Shown here in pieces: positions 17,546-25,661 of a stretch of 41,825 nt of DNA (position 1 is the stretch's first letter; each line of letters starts with the position of its first letter). The translations under genes were made by a program, and so were the position numbers. The stretch lies in contig JAEZBX010000004.1 in NCBI GenBank assembly GCA_023412765.1, positions 1 through 41,825 on the forward strand, read 5' to 3'. Under the pieces are notes generated by a model that saw only the letters and a list, made by a program, of their open reading frames with translations, was not told the origin of the DNA and did no database searches. This DNA comes from Bacteroidota bacterium. GTDB lineage: Bacteria > Bacteroidota > Bacteroidia > Cytophagales > Cyclobacteriaceae.

Positions 17546-17996
17546 AAAAATACATCAGAGAAAAATTATTTCAGATAAAACAGTCGTCCGGTTTTCCTGA
17601 TAATATTTGAGTAGAGTTTGTTTTAGTTTGGGTAGTAGCAACACCTAACTATGCCTAACGCAGCGTCCCTGAGACAGGAGACGCTGCTGGGACAGCACGC
17701 ACCTTCGTTCAAACAGCACAACACCCGCTCCGCTGAGTCTCCCATCTCGGGGACTCAGTCGGACTGCTTCCCAATTCAAAAGAGATTCTACTGACAAAAT
17801 ACCATTGTCGGAAACGGAAAACAATTTATGGCATATGAAATTGTTAAGCAACGGGATCTCAGGGAGTCTATGAAGTTATGAGCTATACGATGTTGGAGGA
17901 TATTGATCTAGCGAAGCCATTTTTGCTATAGTCACTGACCTATTTGATCCCAATGAACTTGGGGAGCCATCGCAAAAATTTTAATTTCAGGAGAAA
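17546..17996. repeat. Gene-free gap with two strong hairpins
   Basis: No gene is supported; an open frame at 17645-17851 (minus) looks non-coding. Hairpin 1 at 17661-17686 pairs CAGCGTC with GACGCTG, continuing into CCTG/CAGG after one bulged A, with an AGA loop. Hairpin 2 at 17733-17758 pairs CTGAGTCTCC with GGGGACTCAG, including one T-G wobble. They are 46 bases apart and GC-rich unlike their surroundings, which suggests an inserted palindromic element or a structured RNA. Confidence 0.5.
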
Positions 17997-19349
17997 TTAC
18001 TTTTCCAGTTTCTTCAACTCAGCCTTGATGTAATCACTACTCAGCCATCTCCCATTCACCATCACACCTTCGATGTTTTTGGTTTCACCAATGTTAACCA
18101 AGGGATTTCCGCTTAACAAAACTAAGTCTGCTAATGCTCCCTCCTTTATTACACCAGCGTCTTTCATTCCTAAATATTCTGCAACGTTAACGGTACCTGT
18201 TTTCAAAGCCTGATACGGAGTCAGGCCAGCAAGTACCATATACTCCAATTCACTATGTGTTGAAAATCCTGGCACGTTAAAAACCTGTGGAGCATCACAT
18301 CCCAATAAGAGCCCAACACCATTGTCCTGACAAGCCTTGATCAATCGACGGCGCAGTTCGATGAATTCTTTTGTCTTTGCCGCATCATATTGCTCATTGG
18401 CAACGAGGTTCTTCTTGCTCTGAATCCATTGATTCACAGTTTCCTTTTTCATGTACTTCGCAGAAGGATCATTGAGAAACACCTCAGGTGTAAATTCCGG
18501 AGCAAACCATCGCTCTGCAAGAGCCTGGGTCGGGACCACCCAAATTTTTTTCTCTTTTAATCCTTTCATCAATTTGGGAATCTGAGTTTCATCCGCGCGA
18601 TCTGCGATGAATATGCCGAATATGCCTGCTTCCTGTTCAAGGTTTTCAATTCCAGGAACCATGCCTTCAATAAAACCATCCAGGTGGTCGATCGAAGAAT
18701 ATCCGGCCTCAATAGCGTTCCAGATCCCTACTTTAAATGATACATGACCCACAAAAGGAATTCCTACTTCCTTGGCAGTCGAAGTGATGGCCGGAAAAGT
18801 TTCCATCGTAAGTCCGGGATGAAGTTTGAGATAATCATATCCGGCAGCTTTATGCTCTCTAACCATACGCTCGCCATCGGCTGCTGTCTTAATACTCGAT
18901 CCGTTAAACGAAGGTCCTGAAGTAAATAACCGTGGCCCGAGAATTTCTCCCTTCTTTAACATTTCCCGAAGTTCCAGATGTTTAGGGTGACCTAACATTC
19001 CGCGAATCGTGGTTATCCCGTTCAACGCAAAAAGTCGAAGAACCTCTTTCATTGGTTCCATATCATCGATGGGAGGCACGTGGCCATGCATTTCTGCAAG
19101 TCCTGGAATAAGGTACTTGCCTTTCGCATCCACTACATACGCGTTCTTATTGTACTTCAACTTGGATCCAACAGCAATCACCTTGCTATCACGAATAATG
19201 ACAGTCTGATCCGTCATGATTCGCTCCTGGTCCATCGGAACTACATTGACATTTTGAAGCACCACTTCCCTGGTCCTCGTGTCAATTGGTTCCTGACCAT
19301 ACGCCAATATCGATATGGCAGAAAAGAAAATTGCTATAGCTGTTTTCAT
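17997..19349 (-). CDS. Exported amidohydrolase-family metallohydrolase
   Basis: The product is 450 aa from the ATG at 19349, which opens a clean signal peptide (MKTAIAIFFSAISILAYGQ). The frame runs further upstream without leader character. The core is a subtype I amidohydrolase TIM barrel: HxH in AEMHGHV, the carboxylated-Lys candidate in YDYLKLHPG, His in VGHVSF and SIDHLDGF, and Asp in LLLGCDAPQ. Small beta-sandwich pieces flank it (VVLQNVNVVPMD at the start; ALADLVLLSGNPLVNI at the end), as in imidazolonepropionase/prolidase-like members. It hydrolyses C-N bonds, probably of a peptide or cyclic amide, in the periplasm; the substrate is unknown. Divergent from the sialidase gene. Confidence 0.9.
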   Translation of the reverse strand: MKTAIAIFFSAISILAYGQEPIDTRTREVVLQNVNVVPMDQERIMTDQTVIIRDSKVIAVGSKLKYNKNAYVVDAKGKYLIPGLAEMHGHVPPIDDMEPMKEVLRLFALNGITTIRGMLGHPKHLELREMLKKGEILGPRLFTSGPSFNGSSIKTAADGERMVREHKAAGYDYLKLHPGLTMETFPAITSTAKEVGIPFVGHVSFKVGIWNAIEAGYSSIDHLDGFIEGMVPGIENLEQEAGIFGIFIADRADETQIPKLMKGLKEKKIWVVPTQALAERWFAPEFTPEVFLNDPSAKYMKKETVNQWIQSKKNLVANEQYDAAKTKEFIELRRRLIKACQDNGVGLLLGCDAPQVFNVPGFSTHSELEYMVLAGLTPYQALKTGTVNVAEYLGMKDAGVIKEGALADLVLLSGNPLVNIGETKNIEGVMVNGRWLSSDYIKAELKKLEK

Positions 19350-19548
19350 AATGCTTAAGTTACAAAATACTGCAGGACAAGCATTGAATTTTATATGAGT
19401 GAAGAAAAAACTAAACCATTGGATAGTCAAACGGTTTCAAGCTTAAGAAGAGATTTACGTATATTTATTTACGATTACATCATCACACATTTGAGATTAA
19501 TCTTATCTGCCACTGACGATATTCGGCCGATCATTTGAAACCGCATTC

Positions 19549-20625
19549 ATGACTCTGAAAATATTCACAATTCTTTTCTTTTCTTTTGCTCACCATTTTG
19601 CTGTAGCTCAGCCTACCATTAGCGCCGATCAAATTCAATTATTTCATGCAAGCATGAAGTCAGGCGTGGCATGCTATCGAATCCCGGCATTGGTCACCGC
19701 ACCAAACGGTCACTTGATCGCGGCAATTGATGAGAGAATGGGAACTTGTGGCGATCTGAAATACAACCGTGACATCAACATCGTTATAAGACGAAGCTCC
19801 GATGATGGCAAAACGTGGTCTCCTATCGAGACTGTTGTGGATTATCCCCTTGGCCAATCTGCCTCAGACCCTTCGATGATTGTGGATCGTGTCAGCGGCG
19901 ATGTTATAATGCTGTTTAACTACATGGACCTTGACAATGAAAAGGACGTCTATTATTTCAAAGTCCTGCGAAGTAGCGATAACGGAAAAACCTGGACCGA
20001 ACCAAAAGACATCACAACAGCTATATCCAAACCAGAATGGAAAAACGATTTTAAGTTTATAACCTCGGGAAGAGGTATTCAAACTCGATCTGGGAAATTG
20101 TTGCACACGCTCGTCAATCTACAACGGGGTGTCTATCTGATCGAAAGCAATGATCATGGAAACACCTGGAATTTGATTGATACTCCAGTCAATCCCGCGG
20201 ATGAATCAAAAGTTGTGGAATTACCCGATGGAAAATGGGTAATCAACAGCCGCGTCAATAACGTCGGCTACCGCGTTGTGCATACTTCCTCCGACAACGG
20301 GAAACACTGGATGACCAGAACCGATTCGACACTCATCGATCCTGGTTGCAATGCGGAATTAATTCGCCATGACATGGCGAACAACAAAACAATGCTCCTA
20401 TTTTCAAACGCCGCGTCTTCTTCTTCGCGACAAAATTTATTGCTGCGATACAGTGATGATGGTGGCATTCATTGGAGCAATGGTGTAAAAGTGTATCCAG
20501 GCGATGCCGCCTACTCTACCCTGACGATATTGCAGTCCGGGGAAGTCGGCATTCTTTACGAGCGTAACGATTATACTGAGGTTGTGTTTACTTCAGTTCC
20601 ATTTGCACAAGTGTATTCAGATTGA
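19549..20625 (+). CDS. Exported sialidase-family six-bladed propeller (GH33-like)
   Basis: The 358-aa product has a signal peptide (MTLKIFTILFFSFAHHFAVA). The RIP motif CYRIPALVTAPNGHLIAAID is present, with the following Asp/Glu-Arg (DER). Five Asp-box repeats are visible: SSDDGKTW, SSDNGKTW, SNDHGNTW, SSDNGKHW and SDDGGIHW. These define the exo-sialidase fold. A nucleophilic Tyr and the rest of the Arg triad cannot be certified by eye, and related proteins cleave other sugars or lack activity, so sialic acid as substrate is unproven. It is followed on the same strand, 27 bases later, by a TIM-barrel glycosidase-like gene. Confidence 0.88.
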   Translation: MTLKIFTILFFSFAHHFAVAQPTISADQIQLFHASMKSGVACYRIPALVTAPNGHLIAAIDERMGTCGDLKYNRDINIVIRRSSDDGKTWSPIETVVDYPLGQSASDPSMIVDRVSGDVIMLFNYMDLDNEKDVYYFKVLRSSDNGKTWTEPKDITTAISKPEWKNDFKFITSGRGIQTRSGKLLHTLVNLQRGVYLIESNDHGNTWNLIDTPVNPADESKVVELPDGKWVINSRVNNVGYRVVHTSSDNGKHWMTRTDSTLIDPGCNAELIRHDMANNKTMLLFSNAASSSSRQNLLLRYSDDGGIHWSNGVKVYPGDAAYSTLTILQSGEVGILYERNDYTEVVFTSVPFAQVYSD

Positions 20626-20629
20626 TAAC

Positions 20630-20637
20630 TATCTTTG
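20630..20637 (+). promoter_or_regulatory. Candidate Bacteroidota -7 box (TATCTTTG)
   Basis: TATCTTTG fits the Bacteroidota sigma-ABfr -7 consensus TAnnTTTG and lies 15 bases before the ATG at 20653. A TTTG at 20602-20605 could be the -33 box, but its spacing (24 bases) is longer than usual. This would give the TIM-barrel gene its own start within the sialidase operon. Confidence 0.35.
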
Positions 20638-20652
20638 TAAAAAGAAATTAAA

Positions 20653-21747
20653 ATGTTTCGATTATCTCTAGTGCTTCTTTCCATTTCCGCAATAATTACG
20701 GCGTTTGTTGGTGTTGTAAAAAAGACAACTCAATCAAATAAGATCGAGATTCGCGGAATCTATGGAAGTCCGGACCCATTCTGGAAAAAAGACCTAAAGC
20801 TTAATGATCTAAACGTAAATTCTATCTTCCTCCATCACAATTCCATCAACCAAAGCATGATGGATCGGGCTAAAAAAGAAGGAGTAAAGGTCTTTGCAGA
20901 ATTCGCGACCCTGAATGGTAAAGGCTATGTGGATGAGCATCCCGAAGCATGGGCAATCGACAATACTGGAAATAGAGTGGAAGCTGCCACGTGGTTCATG
21001 GGAGTTTGCCCTAGCGAACCTACATTCAAACAATATCGAATCAATGAACTTCGAAAACTTTTGCGGACCTATGACCTGGGCGGAGTTTGGATGGATTACC
21101 TGCATTGGCATGCTCAATTTGAAGATCCCGATCCTATCTTGCCCGAAACATGTTTTTGCGACCACTGCCTTTCATCGTTTCAGACACGGACGGGATTGAA
21201 AGTACCGGATGGCAGTACATCCCAGAAGGCAGAATGGATACTTACCAATCACGACATTACATGGAGAAACTGGCGATGCTCGGTCATAACGGATTGGGTA
21301 CGCGATTTCAAGAAAGTATTAAATGAAGAAAAACCCGGCGCGCTCCTCGGTGTCTACCATTGTCCATGGGATGATAAGGAGTTTGATGGCGCCCGGCAGC
21401 GTATCCTTGGTCTGGACTACGATTCACTAAAAACGATCGTAGACGTTTTTTCACCAATGGTTTATCATGGACGCATGGAAAGAAGTGCTGAATGGGTGAA
21501 AGAAAACATCGAATGGTTTTCGGAGCGCACTTATATCGATGGTGGCAACTCACCACGAATTTGGCCGATTGTCCAATCGTATAATGATCCAGGTATTATT
21601 TCTCCTGAAGAATTTGAAAAGGTGTTGCGATATGGCACCGCCGGACGGGCCACTGGCGTAATGATGTTCACGACAAATTCAGTTGCGGAGGATCCGGCAA
21701 AAACAGCAACGATGAAAAAAGTGTATGGCCAGTGGGTTGTGAAGTGA
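20653..21747 (+). CDS. TIM-barrel glycosidase-like exported protein
   Basis: The 364-aa product has an N-terminal hydrophobic leader (LSLVLLSISAIITAFVGVV). The rest looks like the family-10-like / hypothetical glycoside hydrolase TIM barrels: LNVNSIFLHHNS, VKVFAEFATLNG, an acidic GVWMDYLHWHAQFEDPDP segment, a Cys motif CFCDHC, LLGVYHCPWDD and VDVFSPMVYHG, ending YGTAGRATGVMMFTTNSVAEDP. Asp and Glu at barrel-strand ends are candidate catalytic residues, but the reaction is unknown. It is co-directional with the sialidase gene (27-base gap) and stops four bases before the convergent PQQ fusion gene. Confidence 0.75.
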   Translation: MFRLSLVLLSISAIITAFVGVVKKTTQSNKIEIRGIYGSPDPFWKKDLKLNDLNVNSIFLHHNSINQSMMDRAKKEGVKVFAEFATLNGKGYVDEHPEAWAIDNTGNRVEAATWFMGVCPSEPTFKQYRINELRKLLRTYDLGGVWMDYLHWHAQFEDPDPILPETCFCDHCLSSFQTRTGLKVPDGSTSQKAEWILTNHDITWRNWRCSVITDWVRDFKKVLNEEKPGALLGVYHCPWDDKEFDGARQRILGLDYDSLKTIVDVFSPMVYHGRMERSAEWVKENIEWFSERTYIDGGNSPRIWPIVQSYNDPGIISPEEFEKVLRYGTAGRATGVMMFTTNSVAEDPAKTATMKKVYGQWVVK

Positions 21748-21751
21748 TTGG

Positions 21752-24553
21752 TCAATATGGTTTGATCCGGATATTTTTCCAACGCATAGTATAAAGCCTT
21801 CCATCGTCCATGCCATGCATTTGCAGGCCAATAAAACCTCGGAAGTGCGTTTTGTAAACCTCGTCATTCGTTAAATCCTCAACCTGGTTGCCATTTACCC
21901 AGGTCTGGATACGTGCACCTTTTGCAACGATGCGCAGTTTGTTCCAACCCTCATTGTGTAAGTAATGATGTCCATTCTGAATTTTTTGTTCGGAAGAAAG
22001 CCAACCTGTCCCCAGGGCTTCGCCATAAATTAGTCCGGTAGTCGGAGTGCCCTTTTTCCGGTTTCTTTGCATTTCCACCTGCGGACCATTAACTCTTCCA
22101 GCTCTGTTATCATATCCTTTGCCGATGGTAAACGGCCGCACTTTCGAACGAATCTGAATGCCTGAGTTGGTTATGCTATCTACCATTACATCGAGCTCTA
22201 ATTCAAAATCTCCAAATTCTCGTGTTGTACAGAGAAACGAATTTGGACTCCCGGGCACCGTTCGACCAACTATTGCTCCATCCTCAACTGTATACCTATG
22301 CGCACCATTGAGGTGCACCCACCCGTTGAGCGTTTTCCCATCGAATAGATCAATCCATCCACTTTCAGATCTGCTATTTCCTTCAGCAACGCTTCCGGTC
22401 GGAAGCGCAAATGCAATTATTGAATCTCCATACTTCGTTGCATTCTTGCCACCGCCGCCTGCTGCAATCACTACATACTGCCTGCCGTCAATAACGTATA
22501 CGCTGGGCGTAGCATATCCGGCTGCGGGCAATTTATACTCCCACAAAACAGCTCCCGAGTGCGTACTAAATGCTCGAATCTTTTCATCAGGTGTGCCCGC
22601 TATAAAGACAACGTTACCAGCGGTCGCAACCGGACCTCCAAAATTCTTTGCTCCCGTGTTTCGGACTCCCTTCGCGGCTAATTCGGGGTATTCACCTAAC
22701 GGCACCTTCCACAAAATTGAGCCATCACTGAGGTCAACGGCGTTTAGCGTACCCCATGGTGGTGAGATAGCAGGCGCACCGTATGGATCAAGGAAGAAGG
22801 GAATCTCAACTGAATATCGGATCTTCGCACTTGCGGGATTCGGCTGTGTAGCGATCACAGTGTCTGTGCGCAAAAATTCGATCAACGCTTTGATGTCCCG
22901 ATTAGAAAGTTGAGGAAATGCAGGCATTATACCCTGACCCTGTTTCAGTATGAGTTCAATTTGTTCATTGGTTTTCGAAATATTTTTTAACTGAGGGTAT
23001 GTGGGCGGACTACCTTGCCGCTCCAGGCCATGACAACTTGTACAATTCTTTCTATAAACAATCGCACCATTTTCGCCTGCCGAAGTCGCGCTTCCCACGT
23101 CATAAAACATGCGGAGTGTGTTGATCGACGGTGCTTCGTTGGCGTTTACATATAACACATTTGTCAACGGATCGAACGAAGCTCCACCCCACTCTACACC
23201 CCCCTGATGGCTCGGTGTGGTTATTATTCCGCGCAATGATGGAGGTGTATAGATATATCCTGTTTCATATTTATGGAATTGTTCTAACGCAGATGCACGC
23301 GACTCGGGTGTTACATTGGTAAGGTCGGCTTCATCCAGCGACAGTCGAACCAAAGGCGGCGGCTTTAATGGAAAGGGCTGAGTTGGCCAAGCCTGCTCCC
23401 CTGGAACTGTGGATGCTGGTACAGGAACTTCCTTTACCGGGAAAAGCGGCTTACCTGTATCCCTGTCTAATACAAACGTCAAACCCATTTTCGTAAGTTG
23501 CACAACGGCATCCCTGGACGAATCTGCATATTGAAGCGTTACCAGAATCGGGGCTGCGGGGTTATCATAATCCCAAATATCGTGGTGAACCGTTTGGTAA
23601 TGCCATTTCCTCTCGCCAGTGGCAGCGTCGAGGGCTATGACACAGTTCCCGAATAAATTCATGCCCTTCCGAAAACCACCATAAAAATCATTGGCAGGCG
23701 ATCCGGTAGCGAAGAACACCCACCCTCGCTTTTCATCCACAGAAAAACCTCCCCACGGATTGGCACCACCATAGGATTCCCCTTCAACAAACTCCCAGGT
23801 ATCATAGCCATCCTCTCCCTTTTGCGGAATTGTGTGAAATATCCATCGAAACTTTCCAGTCACTGCGTCATACGCCCGCACGTGACCCGGAGTGGATACG
23901 TATTCCTCGGGAACTCGTGAAGTTACAATCAAGTAGTTCTTGTACACTATCCCGGGCGTTGTAACCTCAATAGAAGCACTTTCGACGTCCACACCCAGGT
24001 CATTTCGTAAGTCGATCCATCCTCCATCTCCAAAGGTTTCAATTAACTTCCCTGTCTTAGCATCCAAAGCGTATACCCTATTGTTCACAAAATGAAAAAT
24101 CCTTTTACCTTCGGCACCTTCCCAATAGGTAACACCTCTGCTCCTGCCGCGGAAAATTTTCTTATCAGGATTATGCAGCGCAGATTCAAAACGCCATACC
24201 TCTTGGCCGGTCACAGCGTTAATGGCAATGGCGTCCAGCCGCGGGGTTGTAAAGTACATCAATCCATCGATGATAATTGGGTTTGAGTACATAGACGGAC
24301 CGTTGGGATCACCTGTATGATACTCCCAAACAGGTCTTAGTCGATGCACATTGGCAGCATTAATCTGTGCAATCTCAGAATACTGATTCGATTTCTTGTC
24401 GCCCCGATAAATCGCCCAATCTGTATAGTTGTCATACTTGTCTGTACTCTCATCCGGAGGTTGTTGTGTTACCTTCTCGTTACATGACAGAAGCAACACA
24501 AAAATTATAATCAAGAATCCGGGAAAATTTTTCAAATTATACTGGTCCACCAT
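21752..24553 (-). CDS. PQQ-dependent dehydrogenase - cytochrome c - DUF1080 fusion lipoprotein
   Basis: The product is 933 aa from ATG 24553, chosen because it opens a lipoprotein leader (FLIIIFVLLLSC); the frame is open to 24631. Order: PQQ-type eight-bladed propeller (about 45-480, with WAIYRGDKKSNQYSEI, PVWEYHTGD and TGKPLFPVKEVPVP); a c-type cytochrome with CTSCH at about 504-508 and MPAFPQLSNRD supplying the Met ligand; a further propeller segment (SILWKVPLGEYPEL, IDGRQYVVIAAGGGG); then DUF1080 at about 732-933 (GWIDLFDGKTLNGW, DFELELDVMV, SGIQIRSKV, GFIGLQMHG). PQQ/haem enzymes oxidise sugars or alcohols and pass electrons to the haem. DUF1080 is the 3-keto-disaccharide hydrolase family. 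The fusion may oxidise and then cleave one sugar (inference). Follows the DUF6807 gene by 53 bases in an operon. Confidence 0.9.
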   Translation of the reverse strand: MVDQYNLKNFPGFLIIIFVLLLSCNEKVTQQPPDESTDKYDNYTDWAIYRGDKKSNQYSEIAQINAANVHRLRPVWEYHTGDPNGPSMYSNPIIIDGLMYFTTPRLDAIAINAVTGQEVWRFESALHNPDKKIFRGRSRGVTYWEGAEGKRIFHFVNNRVYALDAKTGKLIETFGDGGWIDLRNDLGVDVESASIEVTTPGIVYKNYLIVTSRVPEEYVSTPGHVRAYDAVTGKFRWIFHTIPQKGEDGYDTWEFVEGESYGGANPWGGFSVDEKRGWVFFATGSPANDFYGGFRKGMNLFGNCVIALDAATGERKWHYQTVHHDIWDYDNPAAPILVTLQYADSSRDAVVQLTKMGLTFVLDRDTGKPLFPVKEVPVPASTVPGEQAWPTQPFPLKPPPLVRLSLDEADLTNVTPESRASALEQFHKYETGYIYTPPSLRGIITTPSHQGGVEWGGASFDPLTNVLYVNANEAPSINTLRMFYDVGSATSAGENGAIVYRKNCTSCHGLERQGSPPTYPQLKNISKTNEQIELILKQGQGIMPAFPQLSNRDIKALIEFLRTDTVIATQPNPASAKIRYSVEIPFFLDPYGAPAISPPWGTLNAVDLSDGSILWKVPLGEYPELAAKGVRNTGAKNFGGPVATAGNVVFIAGTPDEKIRAFSTHSGAVLWEYKLPAAGYATPSVYVIDGRQYVVIAAGGGGKNATKYGDSIIAFALPTGSVAEGNSRSESGWIDLFDGKTLNGWVHLNGAHRYTVEDGAIVGRTVPGSPNSFLCTTREFGDFELELDVMVDSITNSGIQIRSKVRPFTIGKGYDNRAGRVNGPQVEMQRNRKKGTPTTGLIYGEALGTGWLSSEQKIQNGHHYLHNEGWNKLRIVAKGARIQTWVNGNQVEDLTNDEVYKTHFRGFIGLQMHGMDDGRLYTMRWKNIRIKPY

Positions 24554-24606
24554 GCGAAATTTCAAAAGTCTCGAGTGCATTTGATCATTGAAGGTAGAAA
24601 GACTCC

Positions 24607-25503
24607 TCACTTTACTGAATACTCTTTCCACAGGCGGGAGATTATATCTGCATTGAATGCACCAGTGTACACGATCAATCGGTATCTCATTTTTTCAGAG
24701 TTGCCTTTGGGAATGTTCCAATCACCCGAAATTTGTCGCGAAGGTCCGACGCCCAATTCGTTATCCACTCGCCAGGCATTGGGAAATCCTGTGTTGGAAG
24801 GGTGCTCAAAAATAGCAATATGACCCTCGTCATTCCGACCTTTGATTGGAACCCCGATGTCATTCCAATTTGCGCGTTGTAATTCCGCCTCAGAATTTTT
24901 TTGTCCATTTGAATTGACAACTGTACCACCGGTCTCCTTGCTCCATGGCATCCTAAGGAACAAACCACCAACATAAAACTTTTCGATGGAAATATTTTCC
25001 CTGGCATCCCCTATCCACTCAATATCCAATATAAATTTTCCATCAACCTCCTGCATTGACCATTTCTGGGTTTCCCTAAGGATCGGGTTGCCTTTGTCGT
25101 CTAACAAGTCATACGTTGATTGCCACTGCACGGTAGCCCCGCGCTTTTTAATGACCTTAGCCGAAACTTTTCGCCAATAGTCACTTTTCCAATTCATAAA
25201 ATAGTCACGACCATTTACTTTTTTTAAGCCCCAATAAAGTCCGGTTTGATGCTTATGGTGCTCCGGACTAAATTCGGTTAGTTCACCAATGCCGTCCGGC
25301 GCGAGGATCGGATGTATGTAGGGCCGAACATCTGTCTTGACGTGTTGTGTAAGCACACGATCGGTCCCGTTACGAATTACAATAATTGTTTCTGCTTTCT
25401 TGTCGTACTCCACTGACAAAATTTGCCCAAAACTCATTGTGCAGGCGAATTCCGGTAACGCAAGAACCAGAAACAGAAAAAAAACTTTTCTGTTGCTCCT
25501 CAT
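24607..25503 (-). CDS. Exported DUF6807 (PmoA-type) family protein
   Basis: The product is 298 aa from the ATG at 25503, where a signal peptide begins (VFFLFLVLALPEFACTMSFGQ); the upstream in-frame extension is unlikely to be translated. The core YIHPILAPDGIGELTEFSPEHHKHQTGLYWG, with its HHKHQ cluster, is the hallmark of the family labelled PmoA / DUF6807. These proteins are frequent beside glycan-catabolic genes of Bacteroidota and Planctomycetota and have no connection to particulate methane monooxygenase beyond the name. The reaction is unknown. Head gene of the operon with the PQQ-haem-DUF1080 fusion; divergent from the DUF1549/DUF1553 gene across 158 bases. Confidence 0.85.
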   Translation of the reverse strand: MRSNRKVFFLFLVLALPEFACTMSFGQILSVEYDKKAETIIVIRNGTDRVLTQHVKTDVRPYIHPILAPDGIGELTEFSPEHHKHQTGLYWGLKKVNGRDYFMNWKSDYWRKVSAKVIKKRGATVQWQSTYDLLDDKGNPILRETQKWSMQEVDGKFILDIEWIGDARENISIEKFYVGGLFLRMPWSKETGGTVVNSNGQKNSEAELQRANWNDIGVPIKGRNDEGHIAIFEHPSNTGFPNAWRVDNELGVGPSRQISGDWNIPKGNSEKMRYRLIVYTGAFNADIISRLWKEYSVK

Positions 25504-25661
25504 ATTGTATATTCCTTTATTGGTGATATTCGTTTCAGTGGCACAATAACGTGCAATGTGTGCATCTATCAAAAGTAGTAGGTAAATTCGGTAGTGAGCA
25601 CAATACAACGCCCTTTTTGGTCGCTAACTGATCAACGAGAACGAAAAATTGAGAAAGAATC

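Noticed and set aside
17645..17851. 68-codon open frame on the minus strand
   Set aside because: It covers the two hairpins, has unusual composition, and shows no domain or leader.
22158..22913. Long 251-codon open frame on the plus strand inside the PQQ fusion gene
   Set aside because: It is antisense to a well-supported multi-domain coding sequence and shows no domain of its own.
24607..25503. Particulate methane monooxygenase subunit (from the PmoA family label)
   Set aside because: The family label is historical; the protein is soluble with a signal peptide and lacks the membrane helices of the real enzyme.
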